From positions 372,001-436,000 of the forward strand of contig CM074138.1 in the NCBI GenBank assembly GCA_037178625.1: a stretch of 64,000 bases of DNA, in the 5' to 3' direction. This DNA is from Skeletonema tropicum. Taxonomy: Eukaryota; Bacillariophyta; Thalassiosirophyceae; Thalassiosirales; Thalassiosiraceae. The position numbers were made by a program, and so were the translations under genes. Each line of letters begins with the position of its first letter. Within the stretch, counting starts at the first letter, position 1. Below the pieces are notes generated by a model. That model saw only the letters and a list, made by a program, of their open reading frames with translations, searched no databases and had not been told where the DNA came from. Of this stretch, positions 21,809-31,308 are shown piece by piece.

Positions 21809-24800
21809 CCTCTCCAACTCATACGGCAGTCGTCGACGGATGTTTTCAACGCACACTGAACCGGAAATGGATTCGTCCGTTCCAGATGATTCATCCACCA
21901 CATCTAAATTTTCATCCACCACCATGAAGATGTAATCATTCTTGTGATTGTTCATGAATTCTACGACGAAGTCTTCAAAACCTTTTATTTCATCAGCACC
22001 GTCTCCCAGGACAGTACATTGCTCTGGCCCCAACCCCATAAAATCAAAGAACTTGCTGAGCAACTTCCTCTGAATTTTAGAATCATCGATTGCAATGGCA
22101 AACGTGTTTTGGGGGAAGCGAAAGTTCCTCTGTATCGTGTTCAGTATATCATTCATTTCATCTCTGACAGAGTTCCATCTCTCCAAAGCAGTTTCTGGGC
22201 ACTGCGCAACAAGAACCAAGTTTATGTGTCCGATAGTAGATGTCACTGAAGCGGTTGAATTCAGAGTAAGCAAGTCTCCTTTCAAGCCATGCATTTGTTC
22301 GTGGATCAACCGAATTTCGGAGATGTGTTTGCCATCCTTGAACAGCGTCTCAATGTATTCAATTTGCTGTCCAATATCATAAGGTGTGCATGCAATATCA
22401 TTATCCACAGCCACTGCTGCTGTAAGTATCTCATCTTTTGAGGTGAAACCAATTGTCTCGCCAAATTCAGAGGGAGGAAATCGGCCAATCCAAAGTGGTG
22501 CCAGCGTGTCGAGTACTTTGTCACGCTTAATCGGAGCCTTCGGCAAGAAACCGTGGGCGCGTGTGCTGTATATGGCAATATCACTCGATGAGTCGTTCGC
22601 ACTTCGGACAAGAGCAAACATTCTTCGCTCTAACTTGGCTGGTAGCCGTTTCCGTATATTCTCTACACAAAGTGAACCTGAGATTGTAGATCGTTTTGAA
22701 TTGTCATCTACTACATCAAGATTTTCGTCCACTAACAGAAATACAAAGTCTTCCGGATGGTTCTCCACAAAGTTGACAACGAAGTCTTCAAATCCCATGA
22801 TTTCGTCAAAGCCATCGCCAACTATTGTTGTTTTCTCTTCTGGGATTCCTGCAAATTCAAAGAATTTGGATAAAAGCTTCCTTTGGATTTTGGAATCATC
22901 AATTGCAATGGCATGTGTGTTTGTCGGAATACGGAAGCGAGAATAGTCTGGGGCAATAGGGTGTTTTTCTTCTTCCTTTTCAGCATTTTCCTTCTCATTA
23001 TCGACTGTGGTACTATTGAACATTTCCTCGCGAAATGCTTGAGCAATCTTTTTCGTTACAGCCAATGCTCCCGAACTCGGTTGTCTGAGAGGTTTTGCTT
23101 TATCTTCCTCATCCTCAGTCTTTTCATCACTGCTACCGACTTCTTCTACTGCTCCATCCTTTTTCTTAATAGGACCCGATACATCCGCAGCAGTTATCTT
23201 ATTCGATTTGCCCGATAATTTGGCAAACTTTTCGAGTATTGGACGAACGTCTTCTGATGTAATCTTCCCTAGAAGCACGAGACTTGCAATCGTGAACTCA
23301 AATTGGTCTATTTCAGGCTCGACTTCCAGCAGATCGTCTACGTCGTCGTTTTCCTTTCCTCCCTCGTTTTCGGGCCGTCCAGAAAAGTCAGCCAGCATTG
23401 CATATGTTGCCTCTTGTTGTTGCCATAAATATAAATTCTGCATTGATTCTAGTTTCTGACTCAAATCTCTGAGCTTTCCAAATGCAGAACCTACAAAATG
23501 TGTACTCAAGCCTAAATACACAATCATGAACCACCTTAAAGCAGGAGGAGTACTCACATCTGCCGAGAGAATTATAGTGTTGTAAGAATAGAGTTGAATG
23601 ATTGCAAAGCATTGCAAGGTATGTTAGGAGCTTCACTCTTACCTCCATAACCTATTGTCGTTGTCGTCTGCACTGCCCAATACAACGATTCCATCCAAGT
23701 TAAGGATCCAAACTCATCTGAACTTTCACCCAGTAAAGACAGCTGAAGTGCAAACACGCCCACCAAATTCAGTATCAAAAATATTAGACTAATTTCAGCC
23801 AGTTGCGAAAACTTTGCAAACCGCATCCGACTAACAATATCCTCATGCTTGTCTTGTGACCCTTTCATAATTTTGGCATCCCGTAAGATTTCATAGACAC
23901 GGGTGAGAGTTAGGTCAACACGCCTTCGAAAGGGGTTGAATTGTGAGTCTAAGCCAGCCTGGAACCCAACTACTGAAACGATGAGTGATAATATCATGTA
24001 TATTGTTGCTATGAATATCCTCCATTTTTCAGGATATGGTGAATCGAAGTCGCCCTCGTAGCTGACCAGGACTGTCACGTCGCCATACCCAACAGTGGAC
24101 ATTGTTGCTGATGCAAAGAACAACGATGTCAACCAACCATTGTAGCTACCTTGACTAGAGGGGCAAATACTGAAAAAATGGGAGTAGAATAGAAATGAGC
24201 ACAAACCAAAGTTGTTCAGAAAGAAATAGCACTTTTTGTACACACTCAATACTTACTTTTCATCACGCAATATGACGCACCACAGTATAGGGGTAAAGAA
24301 CAAAAACGTCATCGTCACAAATAACGAGAACAGGCCTGTATTCCTCACCCAAGGATATTTACTTTCCACCTTTAGATTGTAGAATGCAAAATCCTTGTAG
24401 TAAAACCATTCCTCATCCGTATTGTTGATGGTATCCTTCTTGTTGTTGTTCTCGTCGTCATCAGTATTTAGCTGTGAACCGAATGAACGATAACTATCAT
24501 CCAATACACTACAATCTCCTCCTTCCATTCTGCTGCTACTTGTACGCACAAGCATCCCATTCGGGTTGCTACTACTACCCAAATCCTCACTATTATTCAG
24601 AGAAGTCTGTCTCATTCCACCTATATTATTCAGCACATTCATTGAATCACTACGACCTAAAACACTCGCCCTTCGAGTTAGTACACGACGTTTCTTCGCC
24701 TCAACATGCCCACTTTCATCGATCGAATCTACCGCTCGATTCAATACATTTAATAGTGCTTTGTCCACATCACGAAAGCCAAAGACGGAACGTGCCAATT

Positions 24801-25461
24801 TTTGAAAGCGTTGGATCTTTGTACGTGATTCATAAGCGAGGCGGACGGTGTTGCGTATTTGAATGATGTCTTCACGTAGGATACACGGTGAAGATGATGT
24901 AGTGGTTGTTGTTGTTTTTGTGCTGCTCTTTGTGTTGTTGGTTGGTTTGAGCGCAGTGTCGGTATCTTGACTACTACTGCTGCTGTTGTCACTTTCACTG
25001 CCATCGATACTACTACTTCCACTAGAACTACCAACACTCGCATTATTATCATCAACCTCCTCTTCTTCATTTCCTTCCTCACTCTCATCATCCAAATCCA
25101 TAATCTCCCTCATCTTCTCCACCCTACTAACACAAGCCTCATCACACAATCGTAAAAACCTCCCCTTCACATCCGAACTTACCGGAACACGATGTGTATT
25201 CCTATACTCTAATCGACTGATAATTCGACCCACCTCCGAGTCTGGCAAGGGGACATTTGTATTGTTGTTGTTATTGTTGGCATTATCATCATCATTATCA
25301 TTATCCATGCCAAAGAATGGTTCGGCAATCACAATATCATCATCTTCAACTAAAGTTGCAGTGATGGAATGTGTTTGTGAAATGATACTTTGTGTCAACC
25401 CATTGTTATTCAGTAGGCGGTTGGAATTCATTCTTGAAAATAAATTTCTTCGACTTGCCAT
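21785..25461 (-). CDS. Two-pore K+ channel fused to receiver and HPt phosphorelay modules
   Basis: Exons are 25461-24257, 24169-23643 and 23559-21785, with GT-AG introns in matching phases. The cytosolic N-terminus is Asn/Ser/Asp-rich. The first membrane segment is LFSLFVTMTFLFFTPILW (about 374-391). The first pore has TMSTVGYGD (filter 427-432). Next come helix IFIATIYMILSLIVSVVGF, a linker, helix ISLIFLILNLVGVFALQL, and the second pore TTTTIGYG|D (573-578) split by intron 2. A last helix follows (FMIVYLGLSTHFVG). Exon 3 then continues without a stop through receiver 1 (AIAIDDSKIQRKLL near 797; acceptor region FLLVDENLD; ALVRSAND; LPKAPI), an HPt-type helix (HEQMHGLKGDLL, His near 1000) and most of receiver 2 (AIAIDDSKIQRKLL near 1064). 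The frame breaks at about 21808. No kinase domain is present. Confidence 0.85.
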
Positions 25462-26278
25462 ACGAGAGGTGGCAGTAGGTTGTTGTGGGTAGAATTGCTA
25501 CAGTTGTTGTTGTTATCATGATTGAGATTGGAATTACTTGCCATTCTTGAGAATAGATTGCGGCGACTTCGCATTCGTGACATGGATTGGGAGGATGAAT
25601 TAAACTCAGAGGATGCATTGAAGTCATCTTCCATGAGGGATCTGGTGCTTGACATTCGTGTTAGTAAATCACGGCGAGATGCAGTTTGCATCTGGTGCTG
25701 TGGTGGAGCTGCTAATGTGGAGGTTGTTGTCTCTTCATTGTTCCTATTGAACTCGACTTCGCCGTTAGTATTACTCTGCTGATTAATAGTGGCACTACCA
25801 CTGAAGAAGAAGCGATGTTACCCTCTCGTTGCAGTCGTCGTTCTTCGCGAGCCCTCATCCTCGCATTGCGATTGGACAGCCCGTTGAAAAAGCGGCGGTT
25901 GATATTTGGTGCTGATTCGTTCACTTGATGTGCGCCTACTACTTGAGAAATATTGTTATCGTCTGCTGTGTTGGATGAATTATAGCCTGCTGCTGGTTGA
26001 CGAAGAATGGACCGAGGCCGCTGTTTTGTCATTGTCAAGTCGTCTACAGTGGAATTATTGGTCGTCGATGAGGATTGAGCTGCTGCAGCGTTGGAAGCCT
26101 CTAATGAAGAGCTGTTATTGCTGTTGCTTTCCTCCCCCATTACATTGTCATCGACATCATGACAATTAGTTGTATCACTGCTGTAGTGCTGCTGAAGCTG
26201 TTGCTGCTCAACATCATCATCTGCGCTTTGAACATGTCCTTCGCGAGGGGAGTTATTTGATGGGCCCATCCTATCCAT
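25462..26278 (-). pseudogene. Probable N-terminal extension of the channel gene, two frame breaks
   Basis: Coding-like minus-strand sequence runs from ATG 26278 (MDRMGPSNNSPREG) into the channel start. The first frame carries a Gln/Ser/Asn-rich stretch and FFNGLSNRNARMRAREERRL. A one-base offset near 25812 leads to SGSATINQQSNTNGEVEF and ASRRDLLTRMSS. A second offset near 25490 leads to TATSRM and the ATG at 25461. The motif (S)RR(N/D)L(L/F)(S/T)RM occurs three times, at about 25670, 25560 and 25450, the last at the start of the supported exon. This repeated motif is the main reason to join the region to the channel gene. True start uncertain: ATG 25461 is the conservative choice. Confidence 0.5.
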
Positions 26279-26953
26279 ATCGCGACAACACTTCGTTAGC
26301 TGAAGCTGTCGCGTCGAGGCCAGATATTACGTTCGATTCTACCTTCTGCGCCTCATCCGCTGTACAGATGTGCAATGTGCTGGCGCAGCCGGCATGGAAC
26401 AACAATGGTGACGTTGTTACTTAGGGTTTTGTGTTTTGTGTCTCTTTTGTGAATGTTGTGACGTGATCAGACAAGAGCAGTTTTGCATATTCTCAATCTC
26501 ACAAGTCTTTACTTCTAGTATAGATAGATATATAGATTATTTTATTCACTACTCCAGTACAGAATGGAAATAAGTGTACGATGAATTATTTACTTATGTA
26601 GCAGAAATGAAAGTACTTTCGGTAGACACTGTTGCAATAAATAAATAAATACAAAGGACAAGCATGTCCATTGATAAGTATGCAGCAAAAGTGATCAAGA
26701 TTATTGCGAGAGGAGGTACGTATTCATCAACGCACCTTTACAAATAATATTCATAAAATTTATCATCAAAGTCAAAGAAACAAATGAAGATAGAAGCATC
26801 TGTGTCCCAGCTAAACCATCGCATTTCAGTATAACTCATCTTAAACATCTACAAATCATGACCTTAGCACGCACCAAATTCAAAACTTGAGCATACTGTA
26901 AATGCCTGCTAAAAAGCCGCCCTCACTCATTTTGTCATCGTTAGCTTGTTCAC
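26279..26953. other. Intergenic, divergent side of the channel gene and 3' side of the Cys-rich gene
   Basis: About 675 bp, A+T-rich with short tagata and aataaata runs. No supported gene. The left part is presumed promoter of the channel gene. Confidence 0.35.
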
Positions 26954-27300
26954 TTACGTTTTGCAACTCTTGGATTTACTTTTACTTGTCTTGGTCTCCG
27001 TCTTGCTAGACTTGGTATCAGTAGGTTCTCGAGCGTACATTGGATTGGTGACTGGCAAGGTGGTTGAATGTGACTGTGACTGGACTTTTCAGCAGCTTTC
27101 CTTTCGTCTTGGCCTTGAAACTCTTGGACTTCCCAGCCTTTGCCTTGCTAGTTGTAGCACCTTCGTAAATTGTGTAAATTGGATTAGTAGCAGACACGGG
27201 CTTAGTTGGAGCTACTGTCACCGTTGGATTCTTCTGTTTTGTTCTCGCCTTGGAACTCTAGTATTTACTGCCCCTTGCCTTGCTGATTCGAATCGACTAA
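26954..27300 (-). pseudogene. Detached Lys/Ser-rich C-terminal modules of the Cys-rich protein
   Basis: Minus-strand frames encode two modules like the C-terminus of the neighbouring gene (27592-29193). One is TVAPTKPVSATNPIYTIYEG followed by TTSKAKAGKSKSFKAKTKGK. After a one-base offset comes TLPVTNPMYAREPTDTK followed by KTSKSKSKSCKT and a TAA stop at 26954. The intact upstream gene ends with the related TVAPTEPVPLINPIQTTN and KASKTGSKTSEP, right at the edge of a dispersed repeat. The repeat therefore appears to have been inserted between module 1 and modules 2-3, leaving this part untranslated. Confidence 0.6.
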
Positions 27301-27399
27301 CCTCCCCCTCCCCCCTAATCGTTACGAAAGTTACAGTCGTTTCGCAGTACTACAATTGTAAACCAATGCTGCCCGCTTAAGCAATGAACCCGAAAAGCT

Positions 27400-27600
27400 A
27401 TATACATGGAGTAGTGAGACGAATCTGCCACCGACCAAGGGTAACCGCCGACCCCATCGTCTGCCTTTCGCAAGCACGGGGTCGGCGCTCGAAAATCGAA
27501 GATGCCTGACTTCCTGCGGTTATATCGCCGCATCTTTCAGCTGGCGTGCAGGCGCCTACATTATCTCTACTCTCTTCTAGCACATTTTCATTTAGGGCTC
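27400..27600 (-). repeat. Dispersed hairpin repeat, copy C (reversed), interrupting a gene
   Basis: Reverse-complement copy of the family at 10330 and 11483. It shares gtagtgagacgaatctgcca, the hairpin core ccgaccccatcgtctgcc..gcacggggtcgg (about 27451-27487), cgaaaatcgaagatgcctga and the head region to about 27600. It begins directly after the stop of the Cys-rich gene. It carries an extra 17-bp insertion relative to copies A and B, explained by the transposon footprint at 27428-27452. Confidence 0.65.
27428..27452. mobile_element. Footprint of the CAAGGGTAA hAT-like element
   Basis: CAAGGGTAA (27436-27444) lies between ccaccgac (27428-27435) and ccgccgac (27445-27452), which differ at one position of eight. 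In repeat copies A and B the equivalent site has one copy of the octamer and no insertion. This is a nested footprint of the family with full ends at 29425-30207. Confidence 0.65.
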
Positions 27601-29193
27601 ACTCGTTTTAGAACCCGTCTTGCTAGCTTTGGTATTTATTCCTATGTCAGCGGAATTGTGTGGATGATTGGTGGTTTGGATTGGATTGATGAGAGGAACA
27701 GGCTCGGTTGGAGCTACTGTGACTGCGGGACTAGGGTGATTTTCGTCTCTTCCCAGCTCAACACAAGCTTTCATTTGTTCATCAACGTCGTCATCAAACG
27801 ATTCTACGGAGTATACGGAGTAGGAGCAACACTCGTGCACTTCACATTGCATTGAGAAGATCTCGCATGCGATTGAGCTTTTCTCACAAAGGCAATGGTA
27901 CTTTGAATATCCATCATTGATGCAAGATTCATAAAAGGTGTCTGCAATGCATTCAACCTTACCAGCGTCTTCTTCTGACTGACAACAGGTCTGATGCTGA
28001 ATATTACAGTATTGGGGGTACTGTTCGCAATAAGATGAAAGCATATTGCATTTACACTCAGGAATTGACTTTGTTTCACGACACTCCAAATAATCAGTGA
28101 CAAAAGATAGCGATGTCTCATTTGACCCATAAGAAGTATAAGGGCCGTAAGTTATTGTGTCGTAGAGACAGCTCAACCTTCCCGCGTCATCAGCTTGACC
28201 TTGGCAACAGGTTGAAATTGTGCAATAAAAGTCATTGCTTGTTGTGTTGCAAATGTGATCAATTGTATCACACGTGCATTGCTCATAAGACCCACCACCA
28301 AGAATACACGGCAGCATAGAGCAGTATGAAGCACTGGACCATTCATTACCAGCGCATTGCTCAATAGTAAGTGTTTGTGCTATGAAGTCATCAGTTCCAT
28401 TGTTGGTGGACGCGCTAGTGCTATTTGATACAGCAGTGCCCTCACATAGCATGTTTATTTCATCCATACAATATGTTATATCGCCTTTTGAATTTTGCAA
28501 ACAATTGCATAGATCTGGCCCGCATGTTGTCAACTGATCGTCTTGGCATCTACATGTGGGCAAGGGCAAATCGTCTAGAGGAGTGCCGGAGGAATTATTG
28601 ACCGATTGGCGTATCCATTCTTGAGATCTTCTCCGAGGACCTGCGCCACTGTAGTCAGTAACTTCACATAAGTATGCCCCCGTCTCCCAGTAGTCAATGA
28701 AGTAGGAGTCATCGTCAGAGTAATGATTGCGAGGCAGCTGGGGCTCTTTTGTTGTAACGCTAGAACGATGCCGTCGTGACTTACTCCTTCCAAGAATACC
28801 AATATCTGGAGATTCAGACCTCATTTTCACATTTTCAGATTTTATCACATTTGTTGTAAGGCTGCCTTTGACGCGCTTCTTGGAGTGTAGGTTAGATTGA
28901 TCGGGACGGAGTCCTCTTGCTCCGAGGATGCCGACATCTGGACGCTTCGAGATGATGTTTGTAGCTGAGACTCTGCCACCCAAACTGGCGGCAGAGCCAA
29001 CCGCATCTTTCCTCACACTGCCGCGCAGACTCCCTGCATGTCGAAAGATACTTTTTCTGGGATATCCGTCTTGTCTATCAAAATGCTTCACATAATATGA
29101 TGCAGCAATCTTGTCGGCCAATGCAGTTTTGTCATCAGCACCAGCATTTAAGCTAAGGGTAAGTGCAGCTGAAGTGGAGAGCTTGAGGTTCAT
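27592..29193 (-). CDS. Cysteine-rich, probably secreted protein with Lys/Ser-rich tail
   Basis: ATG 29193 to TAA 27592, 533 residues, no intron seen. The N-terminus has a short apolar run (STSAALTLSLNAGA) that might be a weak signal sequence. The next 150 residues are basic, with two related segments, RPDVGILGARG and SPDIGILGRSK. From about residue 210 to 470 the protein holds many Cys residues in a repeated pattern with CC pairs (CTISTCCQGQADDAGRLSC; NIQHQTCCQSEEDAGKVEC; CEVHECCSY) and CxC turns (TCRCQD, QCTCD, ECKCN, HCLCE), probably disulphide-bonded extracellular modules. The tail TVAPTEPVPLINPI plus KASKTGSKT resembles the Lys/Ser-rich ends of diatom biosilica-associated proteins, but only by composition. 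The ancestral C-terminus probably continued at 26954-27300. Confidence 0.75.
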   Translation of the reverse strand: MNLKLSTSAALTLSLNAGADDKTALADKIAASYYVKHFDRQDGYPRKSIFRHAGSLRGSVRKDAVGSAASLGGRVSATNIISKRPDVGILGARGLRPDQSNLHSKKRVKGSLTTNVIKSENVKMRSESPDIGILGRSKSRRHRSSVTTKEPQLPRNHYSDDDSYFIDYWETGAYLCEVTDYSGAGPRRRSQEWIRQSVNNSSGTPLDDLPLPTCRCQDDQLTTCGPDLCNCLQNSKGDITYCMDEINMLCEGTAVSNSTSASTNNGTDDFIAQTLTIEQCAGNEWSSASYCSMLPCILGGGSYEQCTCDTIDHICNTTSNDFYCTISTCCQGQADDAGRLSCLYDTITYGPYTSYGSNETSLSFVTDYLECRETKSIPECKCNMLSSYCEQYPQYCNIQHQTCCQSEEDAGKVECIADTFYESCINDGYSKYHCLCEKSSIACEIFSMQCEVHECCSYSVYSVESFDDDVDEQMKACVELGRDENHPSPAVTVAPTEPVPLINPIQTTNHPHNSADIGINTKASKTGSKTSEP

Positions 29194-29416
29194 GCTTGAG
29201 TTTTTGGTGGTTAGAATCGATGTATTGTATCTCTAGAGTGCTACAATACATAACATCAGCAGGCAAAGAAGAGGCAGGAGGTCGGTTGCATGCCAGCATA
29301 ATAAGTAAGTATATAGCAGCACGCCAGCAGCAGCGCAATGTATATAGCTTTTTTAGAAGCCGCCAAAAATGTGAAGCGACACGATACGGTACTCAATCCA
29401 TCACAACGTCGACCAA

Positions 29417-30215
29417 CGCCGGCCCAAGGGTAAATAAATAGGGTATGTCACACAGAGTGTGACGCTTACCGTCTCGTCGTCAAACTCAAACTGTGACACG
29501 AGGCCATTTTTACGTATTCCTACGTTGTACCTAATACTGTCCACCGTTGTCCACCGAACACACACAATTTCCCTAAGTAACAGTGCCGATACGACGTTTG
29601 ATTACCTATGGTTGAGTCTCGCTTGCTTCATCGTTTCCCGTCATTGAAAGCTCGAACTAACTGAACATTCACCGCTCAAATAGCAACGGCAACCATGGTC
29701 GACGTTGCCGCCGCTGAATTAGACCAAGTTAATAGCCATATTATCCGCCTATCGGTGGCTGATTGTTACTATGGATTATTATGTTGATGTTATCGTACGT
29801 AGATCCACCAGAAACGCTCCTTGGGATGTTCAATGAGCCCTATTCAATGGCCGGCGCTCGCCGGACGTCACCGTCTAATATTGCCTCCATGCTGCCTTCC
29901 CTCGGCGGATTTTCCTGCGGCTAGAGCTTCAACATTAACATAATAATCCATAATAACGGTCAGCCACCGATCGGACGATAGTACGGCTATTAACTTGGTC
30001 TATTTCAACGGCGGCAACGGTGATCATGGTTGCCGTGCCTTGAGCGGCGTGGTTGGTGGTTGGTGCTGATCATCCTGTTGACCGGCACTGACTTTCGCAT
30101 CTGAGTTTGACCACGAGACGGTAAATCCTCTTTATTTTTTTACGTGTTGTCGTCGCGGTGGAAATTTCCCGCCAAAATTTGAGTCATACCCTATTTATTT
30201 ACCCTTGCGCCGGCC
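29417..30215. mobile_element. 783-bp foldback MITE, hAT-like, with 8-bp target duplication
   Basis: The element spans 29425-30207. Its termini are perfect inverted repeats of 23 bp (CAAGGGTAAATAAATAGGGT then atg). It is flanked by cgccggcc at 29417-29424 and 30208-30215. Further inverted segments extend inward: ttaccgtctcgtcgtcaaac at 29466 pairs with 30099-30123, and about 105 bp at 29684-29790 pairs with 29936-30040. Almost the whole element could therefore fold into one long hairpin. An 8-bp target duplication and CA(A/G)GG termini fit the hAT superfamily. No transposase frame is present. Confidence 0.88.
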
Positions 30216-30217
30216 AG

Positions 30218-30275
30218 CATGCAGCGCACACGAACCGGATTCTCAGGCCCGCGGGCCTGAGGGCGAATCCAGGCC
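30218..30275 (+). repeat. Left arm of a ~925-bp inverted-repeat structure
   Basis: Contains the 20-bp perfect palindrome ctcaggcccgcgggcctgag and flanking gcagcgcac, gaaccggatt and aatccaggcccgc. It recurs inverted at 31080-31143. It starts right beside the target duplication of the foldback element. The two arms enclose the MITE at 30631-30990. Confidence 0.8.
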
Positions 30276-30622
30276 CGCACATCACACATCACACATCACA
30301 AAAAAATACAAAACAACGCCAAATCGACCATTACAATGCAATCAACCCTCTGGACCCACTCCATCGCGAAGCGAATAAATGGCTGCGAGGAATGGGGGGA
30401 CTGCGCCTGCGGCAATGCGCCAGTGCCAACCAATCACTGACTTCGTTTCACCATTTCATCGATCTTCACATGGGCCAACTCTCTGATGTACGTGGGCTCT
30501 TTCTTTGACTGTACTTCTTCTTCTGTAATATAGGAATATAACAGAAATTTTAAAGTACGTCTGGTGGGCCCTCAAGAGGCGACATTATCTACGCTATAAG
30601 TGATAACGAACATGTGCTGCAT

Positions 30623-30998
30623 TGCAGTAGAGGAGGGGTGATCAGAACCCGTCCGTGAGATTGTTACACTGGTAACATTCACATCTCTGGCGGCGGCGGC
30701 GTTCCTACGTAGAAACATACCAGACCCACGAGAAGTCTGTTACGGTAACAATCTCACGGACAATTGTGTCATGTCACAGATTCGTTTCGGATGGGTGTCT
30801 CTCCCTATCTCTCCCACTATCATCACCAAGCTGTGTCCGTGAGATTGTTACACGGGTAACAAGCGGAATTCAACTGGCGGCAGTAGAACTCGCGGCAGCT
30901 GTTACACGGGTAAAAATCCAAATCAAGCCGGCGGACAAATCTGTTACATTTAGGAATTAGTATGGTTCTACGTACGGGATCACCCCTCCTTGCAGTAG
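30623..30998. mobile_element. 360-bp MITE with 8-bp target duplication
   Basis: The element spans 30631-30990 with perfect 13-bp inverted termini (AGGAGGGGTGATC). It is flanked by tgcagtag at 30623-30630 and 30991-30998. Sub-terminal motifs gtccgtgagattgttacac and its inverse occur at about 30651, 30745 and 30835, and gttacacgggtaa occurs at least twice, as expected for transposase-binding repeats. No coding capacity. It belongs to a different family from the CAAGGG element although the duplication length is the same. Confidence 0.85.
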
Positions 30999-31079
30999 CT
31001 ATTATTTCCCAGATCGCACCCTTCTTCTTCTGTAATTTAGTACACATAAAGGGACGCGTATGTGTCAATAACTGTGTCG

Positions 31080-31143
31080 CGGGCCTGGATTTGCCCTCAG
31101 GCCCGCGGGCCTGAGAATCCAGTTCGCAGCGCACATGCTGCCA
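31080..31143 (-). repeat. Right arm of the ~925-bp inverted-repeat structure
   Basis: Inverted partner of 30218-30275, including the same ctcaggcccgcgggcctgag palindrome and gcagcgcacatgctg at its outer edge. The outer structure is probably an older MITE into which the 360-bp element inserted. No clear target duplication seen. Confidence 0.78.
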
Positions 31144-31308
31144 CTGCCCGCCACATACATGCCACATGCCACGCACTGCGACTGATACATAGTAATGCAA
31201 CGTAGCTGGATGTAGATTGGAGATACTGGCGCAGGAGCGGATGGCCTACGGCTGCCACCGGCCTTAACAACTTCACCTTGTCGATTGTGTTTAGCGTCAT
31301 CCTTTAAA

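Noticed and set aside
24474..25782. Several plus-strand open frames opposite the channel N-terminus
   Set aside because: Shadows of Asn/Ser/Asp-rich coding on the other strand; no domains or start context.
28113..28364. Short frames inside the Cys-rich gene
   Set aside because: Shadows of the 533-residue gene, whose repeated Cys pattern supports its own frame.
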